Assembly: GCA_020996635.1 (NCBI GenBank)
Contig: JAJJBE010000155.1
Location: 1 to 34,599 of the forward strand
Reading direction: 5' to 3'
DNA length: 34,599 nucleotides
Source: Bathymodiolus brooksi methanotrophic gill symbiont
GTDB taxonomy: Bacteria; Pseudomonadota; Gammaproteobacteria; Methylococcales; Methylomonadaceae
The translations under genes and the position numbers were made by a program. Positions 1 to 7,761 of this stretch are shown here, one piece after another; positions within the stretch are counted from its first letter, which is position 1, and each line of letters starts with the position of its first letter. Below the pieces are notes generated by a model. It saw only the letters and a program-made list of their open reading frames with translations, had not been told where the DNA came from and ran no database searches.

Positions 1-491
1 TTCAAAACATCATAAAAAACTGATGCCATTCCCATCGTGCAATTAGCTTGCTCTTTACGCCCTTTGTGAACGCCAAAATGTGCCGTAATGTCAGGCGTAT
101 TTGGGAGGCGAATTGAGCTTCCATCAATGGCACAAAGGCGAAAACCACGCCATGTTTTTAAGTGATCATACGACTTATAAGTAGTGCCTATTATTTGTCG
201 ATTAAGCTCAATAAACGCTTTGTAAGAAAGCTGTTTTCTGGCTTGAAAAAAGGCGGGTTTTGTAACTACTTGAGAGGCTTCTTTTTCTTTATTAATCACC
301 TTGAAAAATTGGTCTAGTTCTGTTTGATTTGAGTGCTTTCTAAGGTTAAGTAAATAGAGGATTAACGTTGGGAAACTGAGGGTACGATTGCGAATAAAAG
401 CTGTTTTTGAAAGACGATATCTATCGATAAATGAAAAGCTGTTTAGGGTGTTATTTAACTCTTCATAAATATTTTTTATTGAATTTTCCAC
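1..491 (-). CDS. IS4-family transposase, N-terminal part (runs off the left edge)
   Basis: Reading the minus strand from a GTG at 491 gives an uninterrupted frame of about 163 codons that is still open at base 1, so only the N-terminal part is present. The segment AIDGSSIRLP (about residues 121-130) looks like the first catalytic Asp motif of IS4-type DDE transposases, with the Asp at about residue 123; the later D and E motifs would lie outside the window. No ATG lies upstream in frame before a stop, so GTG is the best start, with only a weak ribosome site. The gene begins about 83 bases inside the element end at 574. Family assignment is from motif recognition; IS4 is likely, the subgroup is not determined. 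Confidence 0.72.
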   Translation of the reverse strand, partial: MENSIKNIYEELNNTLNSFSFIDRYRLSKTAFIRNRTLSFPTLILYLLNLRKHSNQTELDQFFKVINKEKEASQVVTKPAFFQARKQLSYKAFIELNRQIIGTTYKSYDHLKTWRGFRLCAIDGSSIRLPNTPDITAHFGVHKGRKEQANCTMGMASVFYDVL

Positions 492-574
492 TGCTTTATG
501 CTTACCATTGATTATGCTAATATAAGGGCTTATACTAACATAATCAATGGGTTAATCTTAACTTACTGGCATTG
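1..574 (-). mobile_element. IS4-type insertion sequence, right-hand end (partial)
   Basis: The element end at 557-574 reads, on the minus strand, CAATGCCAGTAAGTTAAG. The same 18 bases form both termini of the two 182-bp elements at 3989-4170 and 7537-7718, which defines this as the terminal inverted repeat. The adjacent GGGCAATCCC at 575-584 would be the target duplication; its partner lies left of the window. The transposase gene starts just inside this end, as expected for the upstream terminus of an insertion sequence. Confidence 0.7.
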
Positions 575-700
575 GGGCAATCCCTTGTGGTTGCCCATAA
601 TGGACACAACATCCACAAACAACGCACCCCTTTAACGCTGTGATATGCGGGTACCCACAAGGAGCACCCCTACCGTGGCATTGGGTGCGTAACATCAGTT
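575..700 (+). repeat. Palindromic intergenic repeat unit (copy A) used as IS target
   Basis: Bases 575-596 form a stem-loop with arms GGGCAATC and GGTTGCCC around CCTTGT. The following hundred or so bases, up to about 690, closely match 4181-4280, including the stretches CCACAAACAACG, TTTAACGCTGTGATATGCG and a second hairpin around GGGTACCCACAAGG. The second hairpin resembles the first one in inverse orientation, so the unit is bounded by two related hairpins pointing at each other, similar in design to REP/BIME units. Confidence 0.6.
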
Positions 701-740
701 AGTTAAAATCACGCACCTTCATTGATTTTGGGTATAGGTA
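698..740 (-). repeat. Partial copy of the TATAYCCAA...GAAGATGC repeat
   Basis: About 40 bases (GTTAGTTAAAATCACGCACC followed by TTCATTGATTTTGGGTATA) match the reverse complement of the left end of the complete copy at 2613-2745. Only one arm is present, so this is a half element or a remnant. Confidence 0.55.
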
Positions 741-798
741 TAAGGTATTGAATTTTCCTAAACTGAGAATTGCTGTTAAAAATAGCAGGACAAAAGAT

Positions 799-1341
799 TT
801 ACCACATTAAATCATCAGGAATTTGAAAGTCTGCATACGGATCATCTGCAACAACTTCCTCTTGCACCTTATCATTTAACAACACCACAAAACCTGCATC
901 TCGTTGGCTGATTTTTTCTGCAACAGGTGTCGGCACAAGCTCATAACTGCTTGTATAACGAACAATCGCTAATTTTCCTTTAATAATCGCTTTTAGCATT
1001 TGTTCGTTCACATAAATCGTCTTTACTTTATTGTCATCAGTAAAATTATAAGCCGTGCCTTCATCATCTTTTGGCTGGATATTTAATTTTATCAGCTGAT
1101 TTATGTGCGCAATAATCGCCTTTTTATCGGCAACATCTTTTTGCTGTTGATTTAATGCTTTATCCTTCGCTTGTTTTTCTGCTAAGGATTTTTGTGCAAG
1201 CAAGGTTGCTTCACTGGTTTGCGTGGTTTTACTATTGCGTTGTTCCTTTGATTGTTTATACTTCTCTTTCTTAGATTTATTTACTTTGCTTTTATTAGTA
1301 AGGTCAGATTTTAAAAGTTGGTCTTGTAAAGAAATTGCCAT
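799..1341 (-). CDS. DUF2058 family protein (YaiL-like)
   Basis: A 180-residue protein resembling the DUF2058/YaiL family of gammaproteobacteria. The N-terminus MAISLQDQLLKSDL and the C-terminal ending YADFQIPDDLMW are both typical of the family. Residues 15-75 are extremely rich in Lys, Gln and Ser and are probably a charged coiled coil; a compact C-terminal part follows (about 78-180). Some databases call the family nucleoprotein/polynucleotide-associated, but its function is not established. It is transcribed divergently from lpxB, with 81 bases between the two start codons. No signal peptide or membrane segment is visible, so it is probably cytoplasmic. Confidence 0.85.
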   Translation of the reverse strand: MAISLQDQLLKSDLTNKSKVNKSKKEKYKQSKEQRNSKTTQTSEATLLAQKSLAEKQAKDKALNQQQKDVADKKAIIAHINQLIKLNIQPKDDEGTAYNFTDDNKVKTIYVNEQMLKAIIKGKLAIVRYTSSYELVPTPVAEKISQRDAGFVVLLNDKVQEEVVADDPYADFQIPDDLMW

Positions 1342-1422
1342 GCAAATGCCTGTAATGGGTGAATAGAATAATGGAAGGATTATAGTGGAATCATACGACT
1401 CTATAAATAGTGGAGCAACTCA

Positions 1423-2565
1423 ATGAGTAAATCATCCAAACGTATCATGTTAGTAGCGGGTGAATCATCAGGTGATCAGCATGCAGCCAATTTATTTTTG
1501 GAGCTAAAAAAACGTCTGCCAACAGTGCAAGGAATCGGCATGGGCAGCAAAAAAATGGCACAGGCAGGCATAGAATTACAGTATGACTCCTCTAATATTG
1601 GCGTGATTGGTGTGGTTGAGGTTATTAAACGCTATGGTGAAATTCGCCATGCTTTAAATAGGATGAAGCAACTTTTATTAGACCAGCGCCCTGATTTATT
1701 AATTTGTGTGGACTACAAAGAGTTTAACTTTAAATTAGCGGGTTTTGCCAAAAAACATGGCATAAAAGTATTATTTTATGTCAGCCCACAAATTTGGGCA
1801 TGGCGACCTGGGCGAGTTGTTAAATACGGAAAAGTTATTGATATGATGGCAGTCATTTTTCCTTTTGAAGTTCCGTTTTATGAAAAAGAAAATGTCTCCG
1901 TGCGTTATGTCGGGCATCCTTCTGTCGATAAAGTCCGCGCTCAACGTAGTATAGATGACGATTTAGCCTTATATAATTTATCAGCAGATGCGCCTATTAT
2001 TGGGATTTTACCTGGTAGTCGTACTGATGAAATTAACCGTATGCTACCCATTATGTTAAAAGCCGCTGAAATTATTCAACAGGCTAAACCAGGTACGCAG
2101 TTTGTGTTGCCGCAAGCAGATACGGTGAGTGATGAACTATTACAAAACTCGTTTCAGCATTCAAATATTAAAGTGCAAGCAATCAATAATCAGTTTTATG
2201 ATGTTGTGCAATGTTGTGATGCGGTAATGACAGTTTCGGGCACAGCGACCTTAGAAATTGCACTATTAAAAGTACCCATGCTAGTGGCTTACAAGTTATC
2301 TTTTATTACTTATTTATTAGCGCGAGTATTGGTGAATATTGAGTTTATTGGATTGCCTAATATTGTTGTAGGTAAATCAGTGGTACAGGAATTTATTCAA
2401 CAAGAAGCATCTCCTAAAAATCTAGCACAAGAAATACTACATATTTTAGATGATAACGCTTATGTAGAAAGCATTAAAGGTGATTTACAGTTAGTAAAAG
2501 AGAAAATTGGTACAGGCGGTGGCTCAGAGAATATGGCAGAGTTAGCCTTAGAAATGTTAGCTTAA
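1423..2565 (+). CDS. lpxB: Lipid-A-disaccharide synthase
   Basis: LpxB (GT19) joins UDP-2,3-diacylglucosamine and 2,3-diacylglucosamine 1-phosphate to give the lipid A disaccharide at the inner face of the inner membrane. The 380-residue length is normal. The N-terminal GESSGDQHAA motif (13-22), CVDYKEFNF (about 95-103), the QIWAWRPGR segment and the LPGSRTDEI nucleotide-binding region are all recognisable. The start has the plausible ribosome site GGAGCAACTCA before ATG. In many gammaproteobacteria lpxB follows lpxD-fabZ-lpxA; here it is alone between a divergent DUF2058 gene and a terminator, so the lpx cluster is split in this genome. Confidence 0.95.
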   Translation: MSKSSKRIMLVAGESSGDQHAANLFLELKKRLPTVQGIGMGSKKMAQAGIELQYDSSNIGVIGVVEVIKRYGEIRHALNRMKQLLLDQRPDLLICVDYKEFNFKLAGFAKKHGIKVLFYVSPQIWAWRPGRVVKYGKVIDMMAVIFPFEVPFYEKENVSVRYVGHPSVDKVRAQRSIDDDLALYNLSADAPIIGILPGSRTDEINRMLPIMLKAAEIIQQAKPGTQFVLPQADTVSDELLQNSFQHSNIKVQAINNQFYDVVQCCDAVMTVSGTATLEIALLKVPMLVAYKLSFITYLLARVLVNIEFIGLPNIVVGKSVVQEFIQQEASPKNLAQEILHILDDNAYVESIKGDLQLVKEKIGTGGGSENMAELALEMLA

Positions 2566-2580
2566 AAACCGCTAGGCATA

Positions 2581-2608
2581 AAAAAGCCCAGCATAAACTG
2601 GGTTTTTT
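2581..2608 (+). terminator. Rho-independent terminator after lpxB
   Basis: A six-pair stem (GCCCAG / CTGGGT with a flanking A-T extension) around CATAAA is preceded by an A run and followed by TTTTTT, 16 bases after the lpxB stop. The A/T runs on both sides would also let it act on the minus strand. Confidence 0.85.
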
Positions 2609-2612
2609 AAAA

Positions 2613-2745
2613 TATACCCAAAATCAATGAAGATGCGTACTTTTAACTAATCGGAACAGCGGTCTTTAGCCGCTGCAATCACATATCAAGGCATTCTGCG
2701 ACTAAAGATCGCAGTTCCATTAAGCCTGCACCTTCAAGTTACCTT
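2613..2745. repeat. Long imperfect palindrome, TATAYCCAA...GAAGATGC family, core type 1 (copy 1)
   Basis: The ends TATACCCAAAATCAATGAAG and (reversed) TAAGGTAACTTGAAGGTGCA are imperfect inverted repeats. Inside, GGAACAGCGGTCTTTAGCCGC near the left pairs with GCGACTAAAGATCGCAGTTCC near the right. Each arm also carries its own small palindrome (GCGG...CCGC). The right end reaches the stop codon of the minus-strand gene that follows. A closely similar copy lies at 20298-20440. Confidence 0.75.
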
Positions 2746-3412
2746 AATCATCACCACCAAATACACCTAATAACTGTACTAAGCTTAGGAATAAATTGTA
2801 GATAGAAACATATAAAGAAACCGTTGCTAAAATGTAGTTAGTTTCGCCGCCATGAATAATTTCACTTGTTTGGTATAAAATCATTGCTGACATTAATAAA
2901 ATGAACATTACTGAAACAGCTAATGATAGAGCAGGGATAGAAAAAACCATCGCTCCAATACCTGCCAAAAAGGCAACTAAAATACCCACCATTAAAAAAC
3001 CACCTAAAAAACTGAAGTCTTTACGGGTTGTTAATGCGTATGCAGATAGGCCGATAAAAATAGCGCCAGTGCCGCCTAATGCCGTCATCACTAATTCAGA
3101 GCCATTACTAAAAGCAGAAACATAATGGCTAATAATAGGGCCTAAGGTTAGCCCCATAAAACCAGTTAATGCAAAAATGAAGACGATACCTAATGAGCTA
3201 TTGCTGAATTTGCTAGTTAAAAATAGTAAAGCAAAGTAGCCCACTAAAGTAACAATAGGCTCCATAGATGGCATATTAAGCATCATTGCTAAGCCTGCTG
3301 TCATGGCGCTGAAAAGTAGCGTCATAGACAATAACATATAAGTATTTCTTAAAACCTTATTAGTCGCTAACGTACTTTCGCTAACGGGTGTTGCTGCAAC
3401 ATTTAATCTCAT
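2744..3412 (-). CDS. Bax inhibitor-1 / YccA family membrane protein
   Basis: A protein of 222 residues from the ATG at 3412, made almost entirely of hydrophobic segments (about seven predicted membrane helices from residue 25 on) and ending in VQLLGVFGGDD, typical of YccA-like members of the Bax inhibitor-1 (UPF0005) family. E. coli YccA is a modulator of the FtsH protease; that role here is inference. The frame extends 19 codons further upstream to 3469, but 3412 is preferred: the resulting N-terminus MRLNVAATPVSES and total length match the family (about 219-222 residues), and AAAGG lies about 9 bases upstream. It is divergent from the haemoglobin gene. Confidence 0.85.
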   Translation of the reverse strand: MRLNVAATPVSESTLATNKVLRNTYMLLSMTLLFSAMTAGLAMMLNMPSMEPIVTLVGYFALLFLTSKFSNSSLGIVFIFALTGFMGLTLGPIISHYVSAFSNGSELVMTALGGTGAIFIGLSAYALTTRKDFSFLGGFLMVGILVAFLAGIGAMVFSIPALSLAVSVMFILLMSAMILYQTSEIIHGGETNYILATVSLYVSIYNLFLSLVQLLGVFGGDD

Positions 3413-3496
3413 TACTAAAGTACCTTTTAAAGAGAGGATAATTGTGGCAATCTTACAAGAGTTTGACACTTATTAACATTACTTTAGATAAAATTT

Positions 3497-3892
3497 ATGA
3501 CAGACACACAGCAGCAAACACCTTATTCATTAATGGGCGGTGAAAAAGCTATTTTAAGCCTGGTTGATCGCTTTTATTTTTATATGGATACCTTGCCAGA
3601 AGCAAAAGATGTACGCGCAGCACATCAAGAAGACTTATCCCGTGCAAAAGACAGATTATTTAAATTTTTATCAGGCTGGCTAGGAGGCCCCGACTTATTT
3701 GCACAAGAATACGGACATCCACGCTTAAAGCAGCGCCATTTCCCGTTTGTGGTTAATCAAAAAGGCAGGGATCAATGGATGTTATGCATGAATAAATCAC
3801 TTTATGAAATTTCTATGCCCGATGAACTTAGAAAAAATATTAAGCAGGCTTTAAGTGATTTAGCGACACATATGATGAATGTAGAAGCTTAA
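3497..3892 (+). CDS. Group II truncated haemoglobin
   Basis: A 131-residue small globin of the truncated haemoglobin O/YjbI type. Visible residues: the B-helix Tyr in RFYFYMD (Tyr27, B10), the proximal His81 in KQRHFPF (F8), and Trp94 in RDQWM (the G8 Trp typical of group II). Members bind oxygen, NO or peroxide and are linked to detoxification or redox roles; the exact role cannot be read from sequence. No signal peptide, so cytoplasmic. It is a single-gene unit, divergent from the YccA-type gene, with no partner oxidoreductase nearby. Confidence 0.9.
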   Translation: MTDTQQQTPYSLMGGEKAILSLVDRFYFYMDTLPEAKDVRAAHQEDLSRAKDRLFKFLSGWLGGPDLFAQEYGHPRLKQRHFPFVVNQKGRDQWMLCMNKSLYEISMPDELRKNIKQALSDLATHMMNVEA

Positions 3893-3988
3893 CCGCCCCC
3901 ATTACAACATGTTGCGTTGTTTATGCTGATAAGCTAATCACCTAATGGTTGGCAAATACGGAGTAAGAAAACAGGTAGGGGCAATCCC
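3893..3988. other. Short spacer ending in the left target copy of the MITE
   Basis: No open frame of note. The segment ends in AGGTAGGGGCAATCCC, the left flank of the inserted 182-bp element; the target duplication is GGGCAATCCC at 3979-3988. Confidence 0.5.
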
Positions 3989-4170
3989 CAATGCCAGTAA
4001 GTTAAGCGTAACATATTAATACCAATAGAGTTTTTTGGTATAAAAACGAGGTTTTTTTAACCACTCTAATAACATCAATCCTTTAGAAGCTAAAGTTTCT
4101 CTTATATTTCGACAAAACAAGTATTTTAGTTATTAAATATCAATTACTTGCGCTTAACTTACTGGCATTG
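3989..4170 (+). mobile_element. 182-bp MITE (copy 1), non-autonomous relative of the IS4-type element
   Basis: Bounded by perfect terminal inverted repeats CAATGCCAGTAAGTTAAGCG / CGCTTAACTTACTGGCATTG and flanked on both sides by GGGCAATCCC (3979-3988 and 4171-4180), a 10-bp target duplication. It contains no coding capacity. The outer 18 bases equal the end of the IS4-type element at 557-574, so that transposase probably mobilises it. The whole element is identical, base for base as read by eye, to the reverse complement of 7537-7718. Confidence 0.85.
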
Positions 4171-4285
4171 GGGCAATCCCTTGTGGTTGCCCAGAATGGA
4201 CACAGTATCCACAAACAACGGCTACCCTTTAACGCTGTGATATGCGGGTACCCACAAGGGCCCCCTACCGTGGCAGTGAGATACA
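4171..4285 (+). repeat. Palindromic intergenic repeat unit (copy B)
   Basis: It begins with the stem-loop 4171-4192 (arms GGGCAATC and GGTTGCCC with one G-T pair) and continues with about 100 bases matching copy A, ending in a second inverse hairpin around GGGTACCCACAAGGGCCCCC. The MITE is inserted at its left hairpin. Confidence 0.6.
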
Positions 4286-4316
4286 AGCTCGTATGAAGCT
4301 TGCGTAATACGAGTAG
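4286..4316 (+). repeat. GTAGCCCGTATGG-type hairpin repeat, diverged copy
   Basis: CTCGTAT (4288-4294) and ATACGAG (4307-4313) form a 7-bp stem directly before the parE stop codon. It resembles 7764-7790, where the arms are CCCGTAT and ATACGGG. On the minus strand it could act as a weak transcription stop for parE. Confidence 0.5.
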
Positions 4317-4319
4317 GGT

Positions 4320-6209
4320 CTACACTTCCGCTAAATTTCCCTTATCTTCTAGCCAGTGCTTTCTATCTTGAGAGCGTTTTTTAGCCAATAGTAAATCCAT
4401 TTTTTCATTGGTATCATCATCTGGCTCGATGGTTAATTGCACTAAACGACGTGTATCTGGGTTCATGGTAGTTATGCGCAATTGACTAGGGTTCATTTCC
4501 CCTAGGCCTTTAAAACGCTGTACGTTGATTTTACCTTTTAGTTTTTCTGATTCAATTCTGTCTAAAACACCTTGGCGTTCGTATTCATCAAGTGCGTAAA
4601 ATATTTTTTTACCGACATCTATACGATACAGTGGTGGCATGGCAACAAAGACATGGCCGGCGCGTACAAGACTTGGGAAATGCTTAAAAAAGAGTGCGCA
4701 AATAAGCGTGGCGATATGCAATCCGTCAGAATCAGCATCGGCAAGGATGCATATTTTTCCATAACGTAAGCCGCTTAAATCTTCTTCACCGGGTTCTATG
4801 CCTAACGCAACAGCGATATCATGCACTTCTTGAGATGCCATTACCTGTGCGGAATCGACTTCCCATGTATTTAGAATCTTACCTCGTAATGGCATAATCG
4901 CTTGAAATTCACGTTCACGTGCTTGTTTGGCTGAACCACCAGCAGAATCTCCTTCTACAAGAAATAATTCACTTCGAGTGATGTCTTGAGATGCGCAATC
5001 CGCTAATTTTCCGGGTAGTTGCGGGCCAGCTGATATTTTTTTACGAATGGTTTTTTTATTTGATTTTAAGCGCTTTTGTGCGCTTAAAATAATTAATTCA
5101 GCAATGTTTTCACCCGCTGTAGGGTGCTGGTTTAACCATAAGCTAAAATTATCTTTAGCCACACCAGAAACAAAAGCAACACATTCACGCGAGCTTAAGC
5201 GTTCTTTGGTTTGTCCTGAAAATTGAGGGTCTTCGAGTTTAACTGATAATACGTAATGACATAGTTCCCAGACATCTTCGGGTGTGATTTTTACGCCACG
5301 AGGCAGGAGGTTACGAATTTCGCAAAATTCACGCATCGCTTCTGTTAAGCCAGCACGTAAACCATTGACGTGAGTTCCACCTTGGGATGTTGGGACAAGG
5401 TTGACATAACTTTCGGTGATGTTTTCAGCTAATGATTCCGTTGCCCAAACTAAGCCCCATTCAACGCCTTCATGAGAAGATACCATGTTGCTCATAAAAG
5501 GCTCGCTAGGGTAATACTCAACATCGCCGATACGGTCAATTAGGTACTCTTCTAAACCATTTTGGTAATGCCATTCCCAGGATTCATCAGTTTGTTCGGA
5601 GCTTAATTTTATTTTTAAACCCGGGCAAAGCACCGCTTTAGCGCGTAAAACATGTTTGAGTTTAATAATTGAGATTTTATTGGAGTCAAAATAACTGGCA
5701 TCTGGCCAAAAATGTACCGATGTCCCCGTGTTTTGTTTGCCAATCGTACCGGTTTCCGCTAATTCTGTTTGTTTATCTCCGTTAGCAAATTGCATTTGAT
5801 ATACTTTGCCATCTCGTTTAATTTCGACGTCTAATTGTTTGGATAAGGCATTAACAACAGAGATGCCAACACCATGTAAGCCACCAGAAAATTGGTAGTT
5901 TTTATTGGAAAATTTACCGCCCGCATGCAGTTGAGTCAGAATAACTTCGACACCAGGCATGTTTTGTTCAGGGTGAAGGTCAACCGGCATACCTCGCCCG
6001 TCATCAAGCACTTTGATGCTGCCATCCTTATATAGATTAACTTCTATATAAGAGGCGTGGCCAGCAACAGCCTCATCAACACTGTTATCAATAACTTCTT
6101 GTGCTAAATGGTTAGGGCGCGTGGTATCGGTGTACATGCCTGGACGTTTGCGTACAGGATCTAAGCCGCTTAAAACTTCAATTGCGGCCGCGTTATAGGA
6201 ATCGCTCAT
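4320..6209 (-). CDS. parE: DNA topoisomerase IV subunit B
   Basis: ParE is the ATPase subunit of topoisomerase IV, which decatenates replicated chromosomes together with ParC. The 629-residue length and motif order fit: GHKL ATPase with EVIDNSVDEA (about 38-47), DDGRGMPVD and GGLHGVGISVVNALS; the transducer domain; TOPRIM motifs LVEGDSAGGSAKQA and DADSDG; and a short C-terminal tail ending near the QRFKGLGEMN segment. It lacks the large insertion of many gammaproteobacterial GyrB proteins, and DPVRKRPGMYTDT near the start is ParE-like, so ParE is preferred over GyrB. No parC in the window. It is divergent from xseB with 78 bases between starts. Confidence 0.93.
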   Translation of the reverse strand: MSDSYNAAAIEVLSGLDPVRKRPGMYTDTTRPNHLAQEVIDNSVDEAVAGHASYIEVNLYKDGSIKVLDDGRGMPVDLHPEQNMPGVEVILTQLHAGGKFSNKNYQFSGGLHGVGISVVNALSKQLDVEIKRDGKVYQMQFANGDKQTELAETGTIGKQNTGTSVHFWPDASYFDSNKISIIKLKHVLRAKAVLCPGLKIKLSSEQTDESWEWHYQNGLEEYLIDRIGDVEYYPSEPFMSNMVSSHEGVEWGLVWATESLAENITESYVNLVPTSQGGTHVNGLRAGLTEAMREFCEIRNLLPRGVKITPEDVWELCHYVLSVKLEDPQFSGQTKERLSSRECVAFVSGVAKDNFSLWLNQHPTAGENIAELIILSAQKRLKSNKKTIRKKISAGPQLPGKLADCASQDITRSELFLVEGDSAGGSAKQAREREFQAIMPLRGKILNTWEVDSAQVMASQEVHDIAVALGIEPGEEDLSGLRYGKICILADADSDGLHIATLICALFFKHFPSLVRAGHVFVAMPPLYRIDVGKKIFYALDEYERQGVLDRIESEKLKGKINVQRFKGLGEMNPSQLRITTMNPDTRRLVQLTIEPDDDTNEKMDLLLAKKRSQDRKHWLEDKGNLAEV

Positions 6210-6287
6210 TTTCTAATAATTATTCTGTTGATTTTCATATATAATGCGTAAGTTAACACATCGTATCATTTTAATTATTTTATCGAC

Positions 6288-6521
6288 ATGGCTAGACGAA
6301 AAAGCGCGACATTATTTGAAGACTCTTTGAAAGATTTAGAGGGTATTGTTGAACAGCTCGAACAGGGTGATATCACTTTAGAAGAGGCGTTAAAGTCATT
6401 TGAGCAAGGTGTGAAATTAACCGGAATTTGCCAAACAGTTTTGCAAGATGCAGAGCAGAAAGTACAAATTTTATTAGAAAAAAACGGTCAACAAACTTTG
6501 GAGTCATTTAACGATGAGTAA
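6288..6521 (+). CDS. xseB: Exodeoxyribonuclease VII small subunit
   Basis: A 77-residue helical protein matching XseB: FEDSLKDLEGIVEQLEQGDI, then LEEALKSFEQGVKLT and a C-terminal AEQKVQILL. Several XseB subunits bind the catalytic XseA to form the nuclease that degrades single-stranded DNA. xseA is not in the window. The gene overlaps the start of ispA by 8 bases, an arrangement common in gammaproteobacteria and indicating translational coupling. Confidence 0.93.
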   Translation: MARRKSATLFEDSLKDLEGIVEQLEQGDITLEEALKSFEQGVKLTGICQTVLQDAEQKVQILLEKNGQQTLESFNDE

Positions 6522-7410
6522 CGCTTTAAAAGAGTATTTAACGCTAAGCCAAGAGCGTGTAGAAGTCGCATTAGATAAACGCTTACCAGCAAATACAGTA
6601 TTACCTAAAATGTTACATGATGCGATGCGTTACAGTACATTGGATGGCGGAAAACGTATGCGTCCAATGCTAACTTATAGTGTTGGTAAGGCCTTAGGTA
6701 TTGCTCCAGAAACTTTAGATGGCGCAGCGTGTGCAGTGGAAATGATTCACGTTTATTCATTGATTCATGATGATTTACCGGCGATGGATGATGATGATTT
6801 ACGCAGGGGCAAAGCAACATCACATAAGCAATATGATGAAGCGACTGCCATTTTAGCTGGCGATGGCTTACAGACATTAGCATTTCAAATTTTAGCGGCT
6901 GATGAAAGCATGCAAGCAAGCGCTGAAACGCGTTTGAAAATGATTATTGCTTTAACTAAAGCCAGTGGTTCACAAGGTATGGTTGGCGGTCAAGCAATTG
7001 ATTTAGAATCGGTGGGTAAAAAGCTGACATTACCTGAACTAGAAAATATGCATATTCATAAAACAGGTGCATTAATTCGTGTGGCTGTGCAATTAGCAAC
7101 TTTATCAAAACCTGATTTAGATCCTGCGGTAGCGGCTAAATTAGATCATTATGCAAAGTGTATTGGGCTTTCTTTTCAAGTGAAAGATGATATTTTAGAT
7201 GAAGAAAGTGATACGGCGACCTTAGGTAAAACTCAAGGTAAGGATCAAGAAAATGATAAACCAACCTACCCAGCTTTATTAGGTCTAGCGGGTGCTAAAG
7301 AAAAAGCACAAAATTTGCATGAGCAAGCCTTAGAAAGTTTAGCTGGTTTTGGCGATGAAGCCGATGTACTGCGTGATTTATCTTTATATATTATTCAGCG
7401 CGATCATTAA
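6514..7410 (+). CDS. ispA: Farnesyl diphosphate synthase (short-chain trans-prenyl transferase)
   Basis: IspA condenses dimethylallyl and isopentenyl diphosphates to geranyl and farnesyl diphosphate, feeding undecaprenyl phosphate, quinone and hopanoid/sterol synthesis. The 298-residue protein has the first Asp-rich motif DDLPAMDDDD (86-95), the GGKRMRPML substrate segment (about 45-53), and the second Asp-rich motif DDILD (225-229). It is translationally coupled to xseB. In many relatives dxs follows directly; here the downstream side is filled with mobile elements and repeats, and no dxs is present. Confidence 0.95.
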   Translation: MSNALKEYLTLSQERVEVALDKRLPANTVLPKMLHDAMRYSTLDGGKRMRPMLTYSVGKALGIAPETLDGAACAVEMIHVYSLIHDDLPAMDDDDLRRGKATSHKQYDEATAILAGDGLQTLAFQILAADESMQASAETRLKMIIALTKASGSQGMVGGQAIDLESVGKKLTLPELENMHIHKTGALIRVAVQLATLSKPDLDPAVAAKLDHYAKCIGLSFQVKDDILDEESDTATLGKTQGKDQENDKPTYPALLGLAGAKEKAQNLHEQALESLAGFGDEADVLRDLSLYIIQRDH

Positions 7411-7429
7411 ACACTCTTAATCGTATTAT

Positions 7430-7466
7430 GTAGGATGGGTATAGCGTTTTTTGCGAAACCCATCAT
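7430..7466 (+). repeat. GTAGGATGGGT...ACCCATC hairpin repeat after ispA
   Basis: Arms GATGGGT (7434-7440) and ACCCATC (7458-7464) enclose a 17-base loop with a TTTTTT stretch. This type of hairpin is dispersed in many proteobacterial genomes. It follows the ispA stop by about 20 bases and may serve as a transcription end, though it lacks a trailing T run. Confidence 0.5.
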
Positions 7467-7536
7467 AATGATTGCAAAATATCAGTTAAATAAGTAGTCC
7501 CGAATATTTAATTTAACGTTTCGTAAGGGCAACCCC

Positions 7537-7718
7537 CAATGCCAGTAAGTTAAGCGCAAGTAATTGATATTTAATAACTAAAATACTTGTTTTGTCGAAA
7601 TATAAGAGAAACTTTAGCTTCTAAAGGATTGATGTTATTAGAGTGGTTAAAAAAACCTCGTTTTTATACCAAAAAACTCTATTGGTATTAATATGTTACG
7701 CTTAACTTACTGGCATTG
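7537..7718 (-). mobile_element. 182-bp MITE (copy 2), inverted relative to copy 1
   Basis: Same length and sequence as 3989-4170 but in the opposite orientation. The target duplication is GGGCAACCCC at 7527-7536 and 7719-7728. As with copy 1, the right duplicate forms the left arm of a stem-loop whose other arm is GGTTGCCC. No coding capacity. Confidence 0.85.
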
Positions 7719-7742
7719 GGGCAACCCCTTGTGGTTGCCCAT
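7719..7742 (+). repeat. Stem-loop target repeat beside MITE copy 2
   Basis: The arms GGGCAACC and GGTTGCCC around CCTTGT form a perfect 8-bp stem. The downstream sequence does not continue the roughly 100-bp unit seen beside the IS4 end and MITE copy 1, so the hairpin itself is the shared target. Confidence 0.65.
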
Positions 7743-7761
7743 TAATGACACAACCAGGCAG

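Noticed and set aside
6605-6919. Minus-strand frame of 104 codons within ispA
   Set aside because: Antisense to the conserved Asp-rich region of ispA; no protein-like features.
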